Shown here: positions 1 through 9,413 of the stretch, in pieces
How positions within the stretch are numbered: position 1 is the first letter of the stretch
Layout of the letters: every line of letters starts with the position of its first letter
Assembly (NCBI GenBank): GCA_964605235.1
Contig: CAZSBB010000019.1
Location: 1 to 64,000, forward strand
Source of the DNA: CAZSBB01 sp964605235
GTDB taxonomy: Bacteria > Planctomycetota > Phycisphaerae > Phycisphaerales > Phycisphaeraceae
Direction of reading: 5' to 3'
DNA length: 64,000 bases
The notes under the pieces: generated by a model
What the model saw: the letters and a program-made list of their open reading frames with translations, nothing else
What the model was told of the DNA's origin: nothing
The model's database searches: none
Translations under genes and position numbers: made by a program

Positions 1-38
1 GTCAGCCTAACGGCGCAACGGACTTTCATCCCCATCTC

Positions 39-53
39 ACGCTTCCGGCTCGT
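39..53. repeat. REP-like half-site (family A)
   Basis: ACGCTTCCGGCTCGT is one arm of the commonest intergenic repeat of this window. Related arms lie near 4504, 11726 and 34588, and longer cousins near 18635, 30121, 44170 and 51657. The partner arm, if any, lies outside the window. Confidence 0.6.
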
Positions 54-67
54 TGCATTCCGGTCAT

Positions 68-1564
68 TCAGCACAACTGATACTCCGGCATCGCGGTGAT
101 CAGCAGCAGCGCGCCCAGCACGGTGCCGGCTTTGAGTCCCCGGCCGTCGCGCTCCACCGCCTCTTCCAGCGTCTGCACCAGTTGCTTTTTGCGGGTGGGC
201 GACACCTCCACCGCGATGAGCGTCTTGAGCAGGTGATCCGCCACCGTCTGCGGCGTCTGCACCGGCAAGTCCGCCACCAGCGGCAGCGGATCGTAATTGA
301 TGTCACTCGAGCGCCAGCCATCGGAGTACGGCAATTTCCCGGTGAGCAGGTACACCGTCGTGTTCTGCCGGACGTACAGCGTGGAGGTGTTGATCCATGC
401 CCGGCCTTCATCCCACCCGGCGACCGACGGCGGGCTGAACAGTTCCTGGCCCATCATCTCCAGCGCGCTGGTCAGCACCGACAGATCGCGCACCGGGGTC
501 CGCAGCGTGCGCAACGTGCCCACCAGCAGTTGCACGGGATTCTTGATCTTGTTGCCGATCACCGCCGGGTCATAAAAATGCCGGCTGGAGAACAGCGTCT
601 GAAGCACCGGCTTGAGCTGATAATCGTGCTGATGCACCAGGGCGGCGAGCTGATTGACCGCCGGCTCGTAGCGGTCGGCGGGCAGGTCATCCAGGTCGGC
701 GACGAAATGGTTGTACAGCTTGTGGGCGACAAAGCGCGGGCAGTCGTCGCGCTGGAGCAGCAGATTGACGAAGGCGTCGCCGTCGTGCTTGCCCTTCTGG
801 CCGAGGATGGTTTTTTCGCCGTCGTCGTGATTGCCCCGGCGAAAGATGAAGTCATTGTCATCGACGGAAAAGCCGGTCAGGGCGCGGGCGCCTTCCTTGA
901 TGTCCTGTTCGGTGTAGTGACCGACGCCCAGGGTGAACAGCTCCATCAGTTCGCGGGCGAGGTTTTCATTGGGCTTACGGCGATTGGAGTTGTTGTTGTT
1001 CAAAAAGATCAGCATCGCGGGATCATGCACGATCCCCCGCGCCAGGTCGGCGAAGCTGCTGCTGGCGCTGCGCCGGAAGAACTCGTTCTGCTGATACATG
1101 AGGTAGCTGTCGCGGACATTGCGGTAGTGGCTGGCGAAGTGATCGTGCCAGAGCAGGACGAGGTTTTCCTCCAGCGGTCGGCCGGTGGAGATCATGCGGC
1201 CCAGCCACCACTGTTCCAGGCGATGCTGCTGGCCGCGGTCCATGGCGTCGCGGCGGTTGCGTTCGGCGCGAATCTGGTCTTCGATGGAAGTATCGCCGCG
1301 CTGCCGGGCCTGACGGATGCGTTCCCGTTCCTCGGGAGTGGGCGGGTGCATGATGTCGGGGTCAACGTCAAAGGCGGGCAGGCTGCTCGCGTCGATCTGC
1401 TCGTAGTTGACCAGCAGGTCGACCGCTCCCTCCAGGCCACGGTCCACCAGCGCCTGCACCTGGTCTGCGGAACCGCCCAGCCCCGCGCGGGCGAGCAGAT
1501 GTCGCGCCTGCTTGAAACCAAAGTTGCTCGCCGGCAGGGGTTGCAGGGAAAAGTCGATCGCCAT
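68..1564 (-). CDS. DUF1800 family protein
   Basis: A protein of about 498 residues with the hallmarks of the DUF1800 family: an N-terminal F-K-Q-A-R-H-L-L-A-R-A-G helix, LLWHDHFAS in the middle, then ARELMELFTLGVGHYTE followed by A-R-A-L-T-G, and a C-terminal SRHFYDPAVIGNKIKNPVQL block. The family is abundant in Planctomycetes, usually beside a DUF1501 gene, and has no established biochemical role. A longer open frame exists upstream, but the ATG at 1564 gives the usual compact N-terminus, and upstream sequence is repeat-like. No signal peptide is obvious from this start. The gene end lies close to the window edge, so a DUF1501 partner could lie beyond position 1. Confidence 0.88.
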   Translation of the reverse strand: MAIDFSLQPLPASNFGFKQARHLLARAGLGGSADQVQALVDRGLEGAVDLLVNYEQIDASSLPAFDVDPDIMHPPTPEERERIRQARQRGDTSIEDQIRAERNRRDAMDRGQQHRLEQWWLGRMISTGRPLEENLVLLWHDHFASHYRNVRDSYLMYQQNEFFRRSASSSFADLARGIVHDPAMLIFLNNNNSNRRKPNENLARELMELFTLGVGHYTEQDIKEGARALTGFSVDDNDFIFRRGNHDDGEKTILGQKGKHDGDAFVNLLLQRDDCPRFVAHKLYNHFVADLDDLPADRYEPAVNQLAALVHQHDYQLKPVLQTLFSSRHFYDPAVIGNKIKNPVQLLVGTLRTLRTPVRDLSVLTSALEMMGQELFSPPSVAGWDEGRAWINTSTLYVRQNTTVYLLTGKLPYSDGWRSSDINYDPLPLVADLPVQTPQTVADHLLKTLIAVEVSPTRKKQLVQTLEEAVERDGRGLKAGTVLGALLLITAMPEYQLC

Positions 1565-1694
1565 GCAGCGGCTCCGGGTCCGGGTCCTGAGGGTTCGTCC
1601 AACACCACCATTATTCGCGTGGGGGCGGCCGATTTCTCCAGCACGACCGCCGCACACCCCAGCCCAACGCCCGGCCGATGCGGGGTATTGCATC

Positions 1695-1757
1695 CGGGGG
1701 CTAATCCGGGGCCTAATCCGGGGGCCATTTAGCCCCGGGTCATTGACCCGGGGCTAA
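1695..1757. repeat. GC-rich repeat and hairpin (family E)
   Basis: Degenerate copies of CTAATCCGGGG at 1695-1725 lead into a near-perfect hairpin at 1729-1757 (TTAGCCCCGGG, loop TCATTGA, CCCGGGGCTAA). The same hairpin recurs at 31355-31381 and related ones at 28801-28821 and 47828-47888. The hairpin supplies the last codons and stop of the minus-strand gene ending at 1740. It could act as a terminator, but it has no U-tract. Confidence 0.7.
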
Positions 1758-3040
1758 GTGCGTCGTCGGCGTGGATTGAACCGCCTGTGGATTCATCGGC
1801 TGGAGCAACACCCGCTGGCGCGCCGCGCCGGGAGCCAGGTAAATGCTGGTCATGGCTTGCACCCCGCCGGGCAATTCCACTGTCAGGTCGTACAGCCCCG
1901 CCCACAGCGACAGTTGCGCCACCCCGCGGGCGTCAGTGCGCGGCGGCAACGGCGGATGCGAAAGCTCGGTCACCAGCGCCCGCAGCGCCTGCGCCAAGGC
2001 AGTGGGCATGCCGGCATCATCCAGCAGCGCCCCGCGTGGATCGCTCAAATCTTCCGCCGCCACCGGCCCCATCCAGATGCCGCGCACCCGTGATTCCCCC
2101 AGCAACAACAGCAGCGTCGTCTCCAGGGCCGCCTGCGCCTGGGCGTCGTCCGGCGCCGAGATGCGCAGGTCATCAACCAGCAAATCCACATCCAGATCAT
2201 GCAGCCACGCCAGCCGTTGGAGCATCTGTGCCGCATCCACCGGGGCCGCGACATGCAGGCTCAGCGTCACCGCATCCACCGGCACAAACGCTTCGCGCAA
2301 CTGGGCGACCGTGCGAATCAAATCCTGCAACCGCTCGCCCGCAAAGGCTTGCTCGAAACGCACGCAGCGCGTCACCTGCGGAGCGCCGGCCTGGGCGGTT
2401 TCAAACAGCCGCCGAACAGTGGCGGCGCCCAGGCGCTCGAGCAACTGCCGATGGTCAGGCAAGTCACCCAGCAGATCGACCTGCCCCACCCGGGGCGGAA
2501 ACCGGCTGGTCCAGTCGCGCAGATGCTGCGCCAGCGCCTCGGCGAGCATGGCGTCATCGGGCAGATGCAGCCACGCCGGGGCGCGGTCCAGATCCATGCT
2601 GATCAGTTCGCCCCAGCGCACCTGAAGCTGCCGCTGCTGGGCGAAGCTGACTGCCTGTTGCAGGCGCGCGTCCCAGGCGGGGTCCGGCCGGGCTTGCGTC
2701 ACATGCCACGCGCCCAGCGGGTGCAGCGAAATGCTGTTGAACGGATGGCCCACCAACGGCGCGGCCGGGGTGACTTCGGGAAGCTGCTCCAGATCGCGCT
2801 GCGTGAGCGTGAAACCCAGCGGAAACGCCCAGCGCAGCAAGGTCGGCCGCACCGCCACCAATGGGACCGGCTGCCCCGCGGCATCAACCACGATCACTTC
2901 CAACGGCACCCGTTGCTGCCGGGCGATGCGCTCCAGCGCCGCCTGGCGCCAAGCGGGTTTGGCATCCATCCCCTGAGCGCGCGCCAGCTCCGGGTTAAGC
3001 AGCGTCAGCCCGAGCAACAGGCTCAGCACCACGACGCGCG

Positions 3041-3044
<4 letters not shown>
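1740..3044 (-). CDS. GH10-like secreted protein, probably catalytically inactive
   Basis: A 434-residue protein with a signal peptide (MTRVVVLSLLLGLTLLNPELARA). The region after about residue 80 follows the GH10 xylanase layout: HPFNSIS, a region of reverse resemblance to the R-G-H-x-L-x-W strand (RWGELISMDL), then VDLLGDLPDH where GH10 enzymes have W-D-V-x-N-E, and LVDDLRI where they have I-T-E-L-D-I. Both catalytic glutamates therefore appear to be missing. The C-terminal block (TDARGVAQLSLWAGLYDLTVELPGG) resembles the beta domain that follows GH10 in planctomycete proteins. The ATG at 3044 overlaps the radA stop as ATGA, so translation is probably coupled. The last residues are encoded by hairpin repeat E. 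The GH10 relationship is my reading of motif order and could be wrong in detail. Confidence 0.6.
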
Positions 3045-4444
<1,400 letters not shown>

Positions 4445-4503
4445 CGCCAAAGCATACGCCAGTTGGGCGCGGCCGGGAATGGGCGTGGGGCGCATGACGA
4501 CAA

Positions 4504-4618
4504 ACGAGCCCGAAGCGTGAGCGAGGGGCAGCGGGTGATCATTACCGCAGCACCCGTGGTAGCCCATATGACCTTCGGCGTTCAATAACGCTGCCCCTCG
4601 CTGACGCTTCGGGCTCGT
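4504..4618. repeat. REP-like inverted pair (family A)
   Basis: Two arms of about 30 bases, at 4504-4533 and 4588-4618, are near-perfect reverse complements. They carry the ACGAGCCCGAAGCGTGAGCG core of family A. The pair lies directly upstream of radA. Confidence 0.8.
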
Positions 4619-4645
4619 TGTTTGTCGTTGCGAGGCTAAAAGGGG

Positions 4646-4710
4646 GGGCTAAAAAAGGGGATAAGTACATTATTTTAAAAAAATAATGTACTTATCCCCT
4701 TTTTTAGCCC
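4646..4710. repeat. Perfect 31-bp inverted repeat (family D)
   Basis: The arms 4646-4676 and 4680-4710 pair perfectly around a 3-base loop, with the core GGGGATAAGTACATTATTTT. A second copy lies at 28839-28906. The right arm contains the stop codon (TTA on the plus strand, 4704-4706) of the minus-strand thioesterase gene. The AT-rich core is unlike the surrounding DNA, which suggests a small mobile or MITE-like element, though it could also end transcription in both directions. Confidence 0.85.
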
Positions 4711-5117
4711 GGCGCGCGGTAGACCGAGCCTTCGGGGATGGAGCGCAGCCGGCCGTCCCGATCCACGCAGGCAAGGGTGGATTCCGCGGTCAGCAGCAGT
4801 TCGCTGCCGCGCAGCACTTCGTAGCCATGCTCGACCTTGGCGGCGCCCAGCTCGGCGGTCCAGACTTTAATGATGAGCTGATCGTCGAAGCGCGCCGGCC
4901 GACGATAGCGCAAGCTCAGTCGGGCGACAACGAAAAAGATGCCCGCTTCTTCCAGCTCCCGGTAGCTCTGGCCATCGCGTTCGAGCAGCGCGCAGCGCGC
5001 CAGCTCCAGCCAGGGAACGTAGGCGCTGTGGTGGGCCATGCTCTGCGGGTCGCACTCGGCGTAGCGCACGCGCACCGGGACTTCCAGCGGATCAGGATTG
5101 AAGGGATAACGCGCCAT
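4704..5117 (-). CDS. Acyl-CoA thioesterase, YbgC/4HBT hotdog family
   Basis: About 137 residues, a normal single hotdog domain. The N-terminal part VRVRYAECDPQSMAHHSAYV corresponds to the family motif Y-x-D-T-D-x-x-G-x-V-H-H-x-x-Y, with the catalytic aspartate in ECD, followed by WLELARCALLER. The core strands (FFVVARLSLRYRRPARFDD, KVEHGYEVLRG, LLLTAESTLACVD) follow as expected. Such enzymes hydrolyse acyl-CoA thioesters, often in the Tol-Pal neighbourhood, but no tol genes are seen here. I chose the ATG at 5117; an in-frame TTG at 5129 is possible. The stop codon lies inside repeat D, so the last residues may be recent. Confidence 0.85.
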   Translation of the reverse strand: MARYPFNPDPLEVPVRVRYAECDPQSMAHHSAYVPWLELARCALLERDGQSYRELEEAGIFFVVARLSLRYRRPARFDDQLIIKVWTAELGAAKVEHGYEVLRGSELLLTAESTLACVDRDGRLRSIPEGSVYRAPG

Positions 5118-5235
5118 GTGCAGGTCCAATGCAAAAGCAGGAGTCAGGCCAAGGATGGAGATTATGGGCGCGACGCAGAGGGTTGCAATGCGGCCGGCTT
5201 ATCTCCTTCTCCTGCTCTACTGTTCTACAGCTCTC

Positions 5236-6237
5236 CTACTCTCGCCACGGACGTGGCGCGCCGGTGGGCCAGCTCAACTCCGTGCCGGTGCTCAGCCACT
5301 GGGCGAGTTTGCGGGCGCTGAACTGCCGCGAGAGTGACATGCTTTCGTGGGTGGCGCCGCCCAGGTGCGGGGTGATGACTACATTGGGATGGTCCACCGC
5401 ATAGCGCACCAGCGGCGACTGCAGCAGGTCGGGTTGCCATTCGTTGTGAATGACATCCGCGCCGTAGGCCGCGAGCGTGCCGTCTTCCAGGGCTGTCAGG
5501 AGCGCTGCTTCATCGACCAGATCGCCCCGGCTGGTGTTGACCATGATCATGCCGCGCTTCATTTTGGCGAACGTGGCAGCATTGAACAGGTGGTAGTTGT
5601 CCTGCGTCATGTGGATATGCACGGTCAATGCGTCCGCCTCGCGCAGCAGCGTGTCGAAATCCACCTGGCGCACGCCGGGCAAAGTGATCGGCTGACGATC
5701 GCAGGCGATGACGTTCATGGCGAAACCCTGCGCCATGCGCACCGACATTTTGCCCAAGCGCCCCACGCCCAGCACACCCATGGTCCGGCCCATGAGCTGG
5801 CGGCCGATGAACGGCTTGTGCCCCCATTGCCCGCGCTCCACATGCGCGACCGCGCCGCGCAAATTCCGATGACACGCCAGCAGCAGCATCCACGCGCACT
5901 CGGCGGTGGCGCTGAAGTGCTCGAGCAACCCGATGTCCAGGGCAGTGCACAGCACGCGAATGCCGTGGGCGGCACAGTAGGTTTTGTCGATGTGATCAGT
6001 GCCGGTGGTCGCGGTGTTGACGGTCTTGAGCCGGGGCGCGCGGCTGAGCACGTCGGCGTCAATCTTCTGGCTGAAATGACACCACAGCGCGTCGTAGCCG
6101 CTCAGGTCGGCGTGCAAGCGGGCGTGATCGCCGGGGTGGTAGTCCACCTGCGCCACAGCGTGCAACGGGGCCAGGCAGTCCGGCTCTGGTCCCAGCTCAA
6201 CCAGCACCAGCACACGGGGACGGGCAGCAGTCGTCAT
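5236..6237 (-). CDS. D-isomer-specific 2-hydroxyacid dehydrogenase family protein
   Basis: A 333-residue NAD-dependent dehydrogenase. The dinucleotide-binding loop is GVLGVGRLGKM, the active-site arginine lies in VNTSRGDLVDE, the glutamate in ADVIHNE, and the histidine in ITPHLGGATHES. That matches the Arg-Glu-His triad of the family that includes phosphoglycerate, glycerate and hydroxypyruvate dehydrogenases. The substrate cannot be told from sequence; there is no ACT domain, so it is not a typical long SerA. It is preceded on the minus strand by a repeat-rich gap and not obviously in an operon with the thioesterase 118 bases downstream. Confidence 0.9.
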   Translation of the reverse strand: MTTAARPRVLVLVELGPEPDCLAPLHAVAQVDYHPGDHARLHADLSGYDALWCHFSQKIDADVLSRAPRLKTVNTATTGTDHIDKTYCAAHGIRVLCTALDIGLLEHFSATAECAWMLLLACHRNLRGAVAHVERGQWGHKPFIGRQLMGRTMGVLGVGRLGKMSVRMAQGFAMNVIACDRQPITLPGVRQVDFDTLLREADALTVHIHMTQDNYHLFNAATFAKMKRGMIMVNTSRGDLVDEAALLTALEDGTLAAYGADVIHNEWQPDLLQSPLVRYAVDHPNVVITPHLGGATHESMSLSRQFSARKLAQWLSTGTELSWPTGAPRPWRE

Positions 6238-6701
6238 ATGGCAAACTCCGGCTAGATGGATGAACCGGCCCCGAGCGGTTGAACGCCCCGAGCGCCGCGA
6301 GCATAGCGAAGGACCAACCCGCGCGGCAAAGCAATAGAGAAATCATGATCCACCCCCGCCCCCCGGAAACCCCCGGACACCTCCGGACACCCCCGGAAAC
6401 CCACCTCAGCAACGGGCTGAAATGAACAGTAACCACAGAGCCACAGAGATCACAGAGAGATGCGCACCGAGTACTGCAGGAGAACCCAGACGTTCATGCC
6501 CGTCGCACAGCTTGACTCTGTGTCCTCTGTGCCTCAGTGGTAATTCTGCAGATGAATGCACCCCCGCGCCGCCGCCGTCGTGCCCACCGTTCCGCGCCGC
6601 ATCAGAAAATAATCCATCTGATTCGAAAACCGCGCCATTGGCGGCAGCGACGGGATGGATAACCTTGAGCGTGTCACCCTTTTGCCCTCAGGAGCTTTCG
6701 C
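6238..6701. other. Intergenic region with palindromic repeat (family B)
   Basis: No gene is seen in this 464-base gap between divergent genes. Positions 6354-6400 hold short direct repeats of CCCCCGGAAACCCCCGGACA type. Positions 6432-6542 hold a family B element whose arms read CCACAGAGCCACAGAGATCA and the complement of CTCTGTGTCCTCTGTGCC. Copies of B also lie at 22918, 27482 and 38891. A ribosome-binding site for the gene at 6702 closes the region. Confidence 0.75.
6432..6542. repeat. Family B inverted repeat, copy 1
   Basis: The left arm is made of CACAGAG units and the right arm is its complement (CTCTGTG units), with about 50 unrelated bases between. Four copies occur in this window with conserved arms and different centres. 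Confidence 0.8.
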
Positions 6702-7880
6702 ATGCTCAATGATCTGACCCGCATCCGCAACGCCCGCACGGGGCGCTGTTCGTCCTGGGACCGCACCGGCCGCAACCGTGACTGCTGGCGGGTGCTCCCG
6801 GGGCAGACCGTGGTGCTCGCCGACATCGCCGGGCCCGGCTGCATCACGCACCTCTGGATGACCCAGCCGAATCACTACCGCGAATGCCTGCTCAAATTCA
6901 CCTGGGACCACGCGGCGCATCCGAGCATTCTCGTCCCGCTGGGCGATTTCTTCTGCCTGGGGCATGGCCTGGTCAACTCCTTCCAGTCGCTGCTGTTCAC
7001 CGCCTCGACGGATCAGAACTATGGTTATGGCGGCGGCTGCGCGCTCAACTGCTACGCTCCCATGCCATTCCGCCGGCACGCCAGGATCGAGTTGATCAAT
7101 CAGAGCCAGGAAGAGCACCGACAATACTTTTACGTCGACTACGAAACGTATGACGACGCGCCGGGCGACGACCTGGCGTACTTCCACGCCGAGTTCCGCC
7201 GGACCAATCCCTTCGGCGGCTGGGGCCATGAAGTGACGGTCAACACGCCGACCGCCGACATCGTGAACCTGAAAAAAGAAGCGTGGGACAACAACTACGT
7301 CATTCTCGAAACGCAGGGTCGGGGACATTACATCGGCTGCAACCTGAGCGTCAGCAACTTTCAGGGCACCTGGTGGGGCGAAGGCGACGACATGATCTGG
7401 GTCGATGGCTACAAGTGGCCACCCGATCTGCACGGCACCGGCAGCGAGGATTACCTCAACCAGGCATGGGGCATGCAGCGCAACGCGTTCCTGCGCAACG
7501 GCTCAAGCATCTACGAAAACGACACCGCCCCGGGCGCCAATCGCAACCGCAAAGGCGGCTACCAGACCAGCTACGTCTTCCACCTGGAAAACCCCGTGCA
7601 TTTCCGCAAGGAAATCAAGGTCACCATTGAGCATGGCCACGGCAACCATCTGCAGAATGAAATGGCGAGCGTCGCGTACTGGTACGCCCAGCAGCCGACG
7701 AAAGTCGTCACGCCCCCGCCGGTGGCGCAGCGTCAGCCCGTGCGCCGCACCGCCCAGGGCGACTGGCTGATCGAAAAATCCAACCAGTGCCCCGGCCGCC
7801 CGATCAAGCTCAACGCCGAGATGAAACGCCAGAAGAAGGAATGGGCGCGCCTGCAGAAGCCAAAGAAGAAAAAGAAGTGA
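6702..7880 (+). CDS. DUF2961 (GH172-type) protein
   Basis: 392 residues with the DUF2961 layout: an N-terminal WDRTGRNRDCWRVLPGQTV, LADIAGPGCITHLWM, the FFCLGHG loop, then GHYIGCNLSVSNFQGTWWGE and GTGSEDYLNQAWG. In the characterised GH172 enzymes, which act on fructofuranoside or arabinofuranoside linkages, glutamates in the equivalent G-T-G-x-E-D-Y region and just after it are catalytic; the first is present. Start ATG at 6702 is preceded by AGGAG with a 7-base gap. The C-terminus is a lysine-rich tail ending KKKKK. No signal peptide is evident, unusual for a polysaccharide-degrading protein, so it may be cytosolic. Substrate unknown. Confidence 0.88.
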   Translation: MLNDLTRIRNARTGRCSSWDRTGRNRDCWRVLPGQTVVLADIAGPGCITHLWMTQPNHYRECLLKFTWDHAAHPSILVPLGDFFCLGHGLVNSFQSLLFTASTDQNYGYGGGCALNCYAPMPFRRHARIELINQSQEEHRQYFYVDYETYDDAPGDDLAYFHAEFRRTNPFGGWGHEVTVNTPTADIVNLKKEAWDNNYVILETQGRGHYIGCNLSVSNFQGTWWGEGDDMIWVDGYKWPPDLHGTGSEDYLNQAWGMQRNAFLRNGSSIYENDTAPGANRNRKGGYQTSYVFHLENPVHFRKEIKVTIEHGHGNHLQNEMASVAYWYAQQPTKVVTPPPVAQRQPVRRTAQGDWLIEKSNQCPGRPIKLNAEMKRQKKEWARLQKPKKKKK

Positions 7881-8189
7881 CCGCAGGGGCAGCCCGGCAC
7901 GAAGCCTGGGGCGCAACGCGACACCCGTCGGCGTGCTGCATTTTCACCCGGCGCCGCAGTCCAGGAGCGCGACCGTTTGTGATCACCGGCAAACTGTATA
8001 CAATTTCCCGCCGTCCTGGCGCAGGGCAGGATTCCGCCATTTCCCCGGAATTGGCGGGAAATTGGCGTGCCGCAGGCCCCTTCCGCCAGCAGGCGTCTGG
8101 CTGCGGGTCGGCACGCCGCCCGCAAGCGGCCGGCGCTGGGGCACGGTTTGTGACGATCGGCAGATGCGATGCGACGGCAACCAGCAGCG
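7881..8189. other. Intergenic region with inverted repeat
   Basis: No gene is seen. CAATTTCCCGCC (8001-8012) and its exact complement GGCGGGAAATTG (8053-8064) are 40 bases apart. A -10-like TATACA lies just before the left arm and a TTGTGA about 15 bases further up, a weak promoter candidate for the gene at 8190. Confidence 0.45.
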
Positions 8190-9413
8190 ATGAATCCAGA
8201 CGCCCCGGGGTCACCGCTCCCGGATTGGGTCACCACGCTGCGGGCCACGCTGCCGGTGACCGAGCGTTGCATTTACCTGCAAACCGGCACGAAGGGACCT
8301 CTGAGCCGACCCACGCTGCAGGCCCTGCATGACGCCGAACTCCTGAGCGCTCAGGAAGGGCCCGCCGCCCCCCGAGCCAAGTCTCCATTGCTGCAGGCCA
8401 GCGAAGCCGCCCGCAGCGCCCTGGCGCAACTGCTGCATACCTCGACCCGCCAACTCTGCTGGTCGCTCAACACTTCCACCGCCATGCGCTCGGTCCTGCA
8501 CAGCCTGCGGCCCGGCGCGGCGGATCTGCTCGTCACCACCGATCTCGAGCACGTCGCCACACGCTCCTTGTGCGCCGGCTTACGCGACGCCTGCGGACTG
8601 CGGACGCAGATACTGGCGGTGGGCGACCAGGATGAGGCGTTCCTGGCGCGGTTGGAACAGGCGCTGCGCACGGCTGAGGCGCCGCGGAAAATCGTGCTGC
8701 TCTCCCACGTCTCCTGCATCGACGGCCGCCGCCTGCCGGTGGCTGCCGCCGTCGCCTGCGCCCGGAAATGGGGCGCCATCAGCGTGATCGACGGCGCTCA
8801 GGCCGTCGGCCAGTTTTCCGTTGATCTGGCTGCCCTCGATGCCGACTACTACATCGCCTCGGGCCACAAATGGTTGCAAGGGCCCGCCGGTTTGGGCTTC
8901 ATCCAGGTGCATGCGGATCGGCTGGGCGACTTCAATCCCAACTGGCTGCCCACGGCGGACCGCGCGGATGCCACCGCCGCAGCGCTGGGGGAAGCCGGGT
9001 CCGTCGGTTATGCCCCCCCGGCCGGCTTGCGGGTGGCGCTCGAACAGGTGCTGGCGATTGGTTGCGACGCCATCGAGACGCACGTGGCCCATCTGCGTCA
9101 GCGCTTGTGCGCCGGCTTGGCGCAGCTCCCCGGCTTCACCGTGCATGGGCCGCGGGAAGCGGCGCGCACCACCGGGCTGGTCAGCTTCAGCCATGCCCAG
9201 TGGGATGCGGCCACCCATCAGCGCCTGGTCGAGGACTTGTATCTGCGGCCGCGGATTCTGTGCAAATTTCAGCCTGAAACCGCCGGCTTGCGCGTCGCGC
9301 TGGCGGCGTTCAACACCAGCGAGGAAGTCGACGCTTTGCTCCACGCGCTGCGCCAAGCCCAGCCGGCGGGCAAACTCGCCAGCGCGCCACCAAGGGATGC
9401 CGATCAGCCATGA
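8190..9413 (+). CDS. Class V aminotransferase / cysteine-desulfurase-like PLP enzyme
   Basis: About 407 residues of a fold-type I PLP enzyme of the class V group (isopenicillin-N epimerase / cysteine desulfurase-like). The N-terminus YLQTGTKGPLSRPTLQAL is typical, the substrate/PLP pocket has SVIDGAQAVGQFSVDL, and the PLP lysine is in YIASGHKWLQGPAGLGF. Upstream in-frame ATG at 8169 is an alternative start; neither has a strong ribosome-binding site. The stop overlaps the start of the M19-like gene by ATGA, so the two products are probably made together and may work on the same amino-acid-derived compound. Confidence 0.87.
   Translation: MNPDAPGSPLPDWVTTLRATLPVTERCIYLQTGTKGPLSRPTLQALHDAELLSAQEGPAAPRAKSPLLQASEAARSALAQLLHTSTRQLCWSLNTSTAMRSVLHSLRPGAADLLVTTDLEHVATRSLCAGLRDACGLRTQILAVGDQDEAFLARLEQALRTAEAPRKIVLLSHVSCIDGRRLPVAAAVACARKWGAISVIDGAQAVGQFSVDLAALDADYYIASGHKWLQGPAGLGFIQVHADRLGDFNPNWLPTADRADATAAALGEAGSVGYAPPAGLRVALEQVLAIGCDAIETHVAHLRQRLCAGLAQLPGFTVHGPREAARTTGLVSFSHAQWDAATHQRLVEDLYLRPRILCKFQPETAGLRVALAAFNTSEEVDALLHALRQAQPAGKLASAPPRDADQP

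Noticed and set aside
1565..1693. Longer N-terminus of the DUF1800 gene
   Set aside because: Arg/Gly-rich stretch without family similarity, and the ATG at 1564 gives a typical DUF1800 beginning.
6432..6542. Possible CRISPR array from CACAGAG units
   Set aside because: Units are inverted not direct, without regular spacers, and no cas genes are present.
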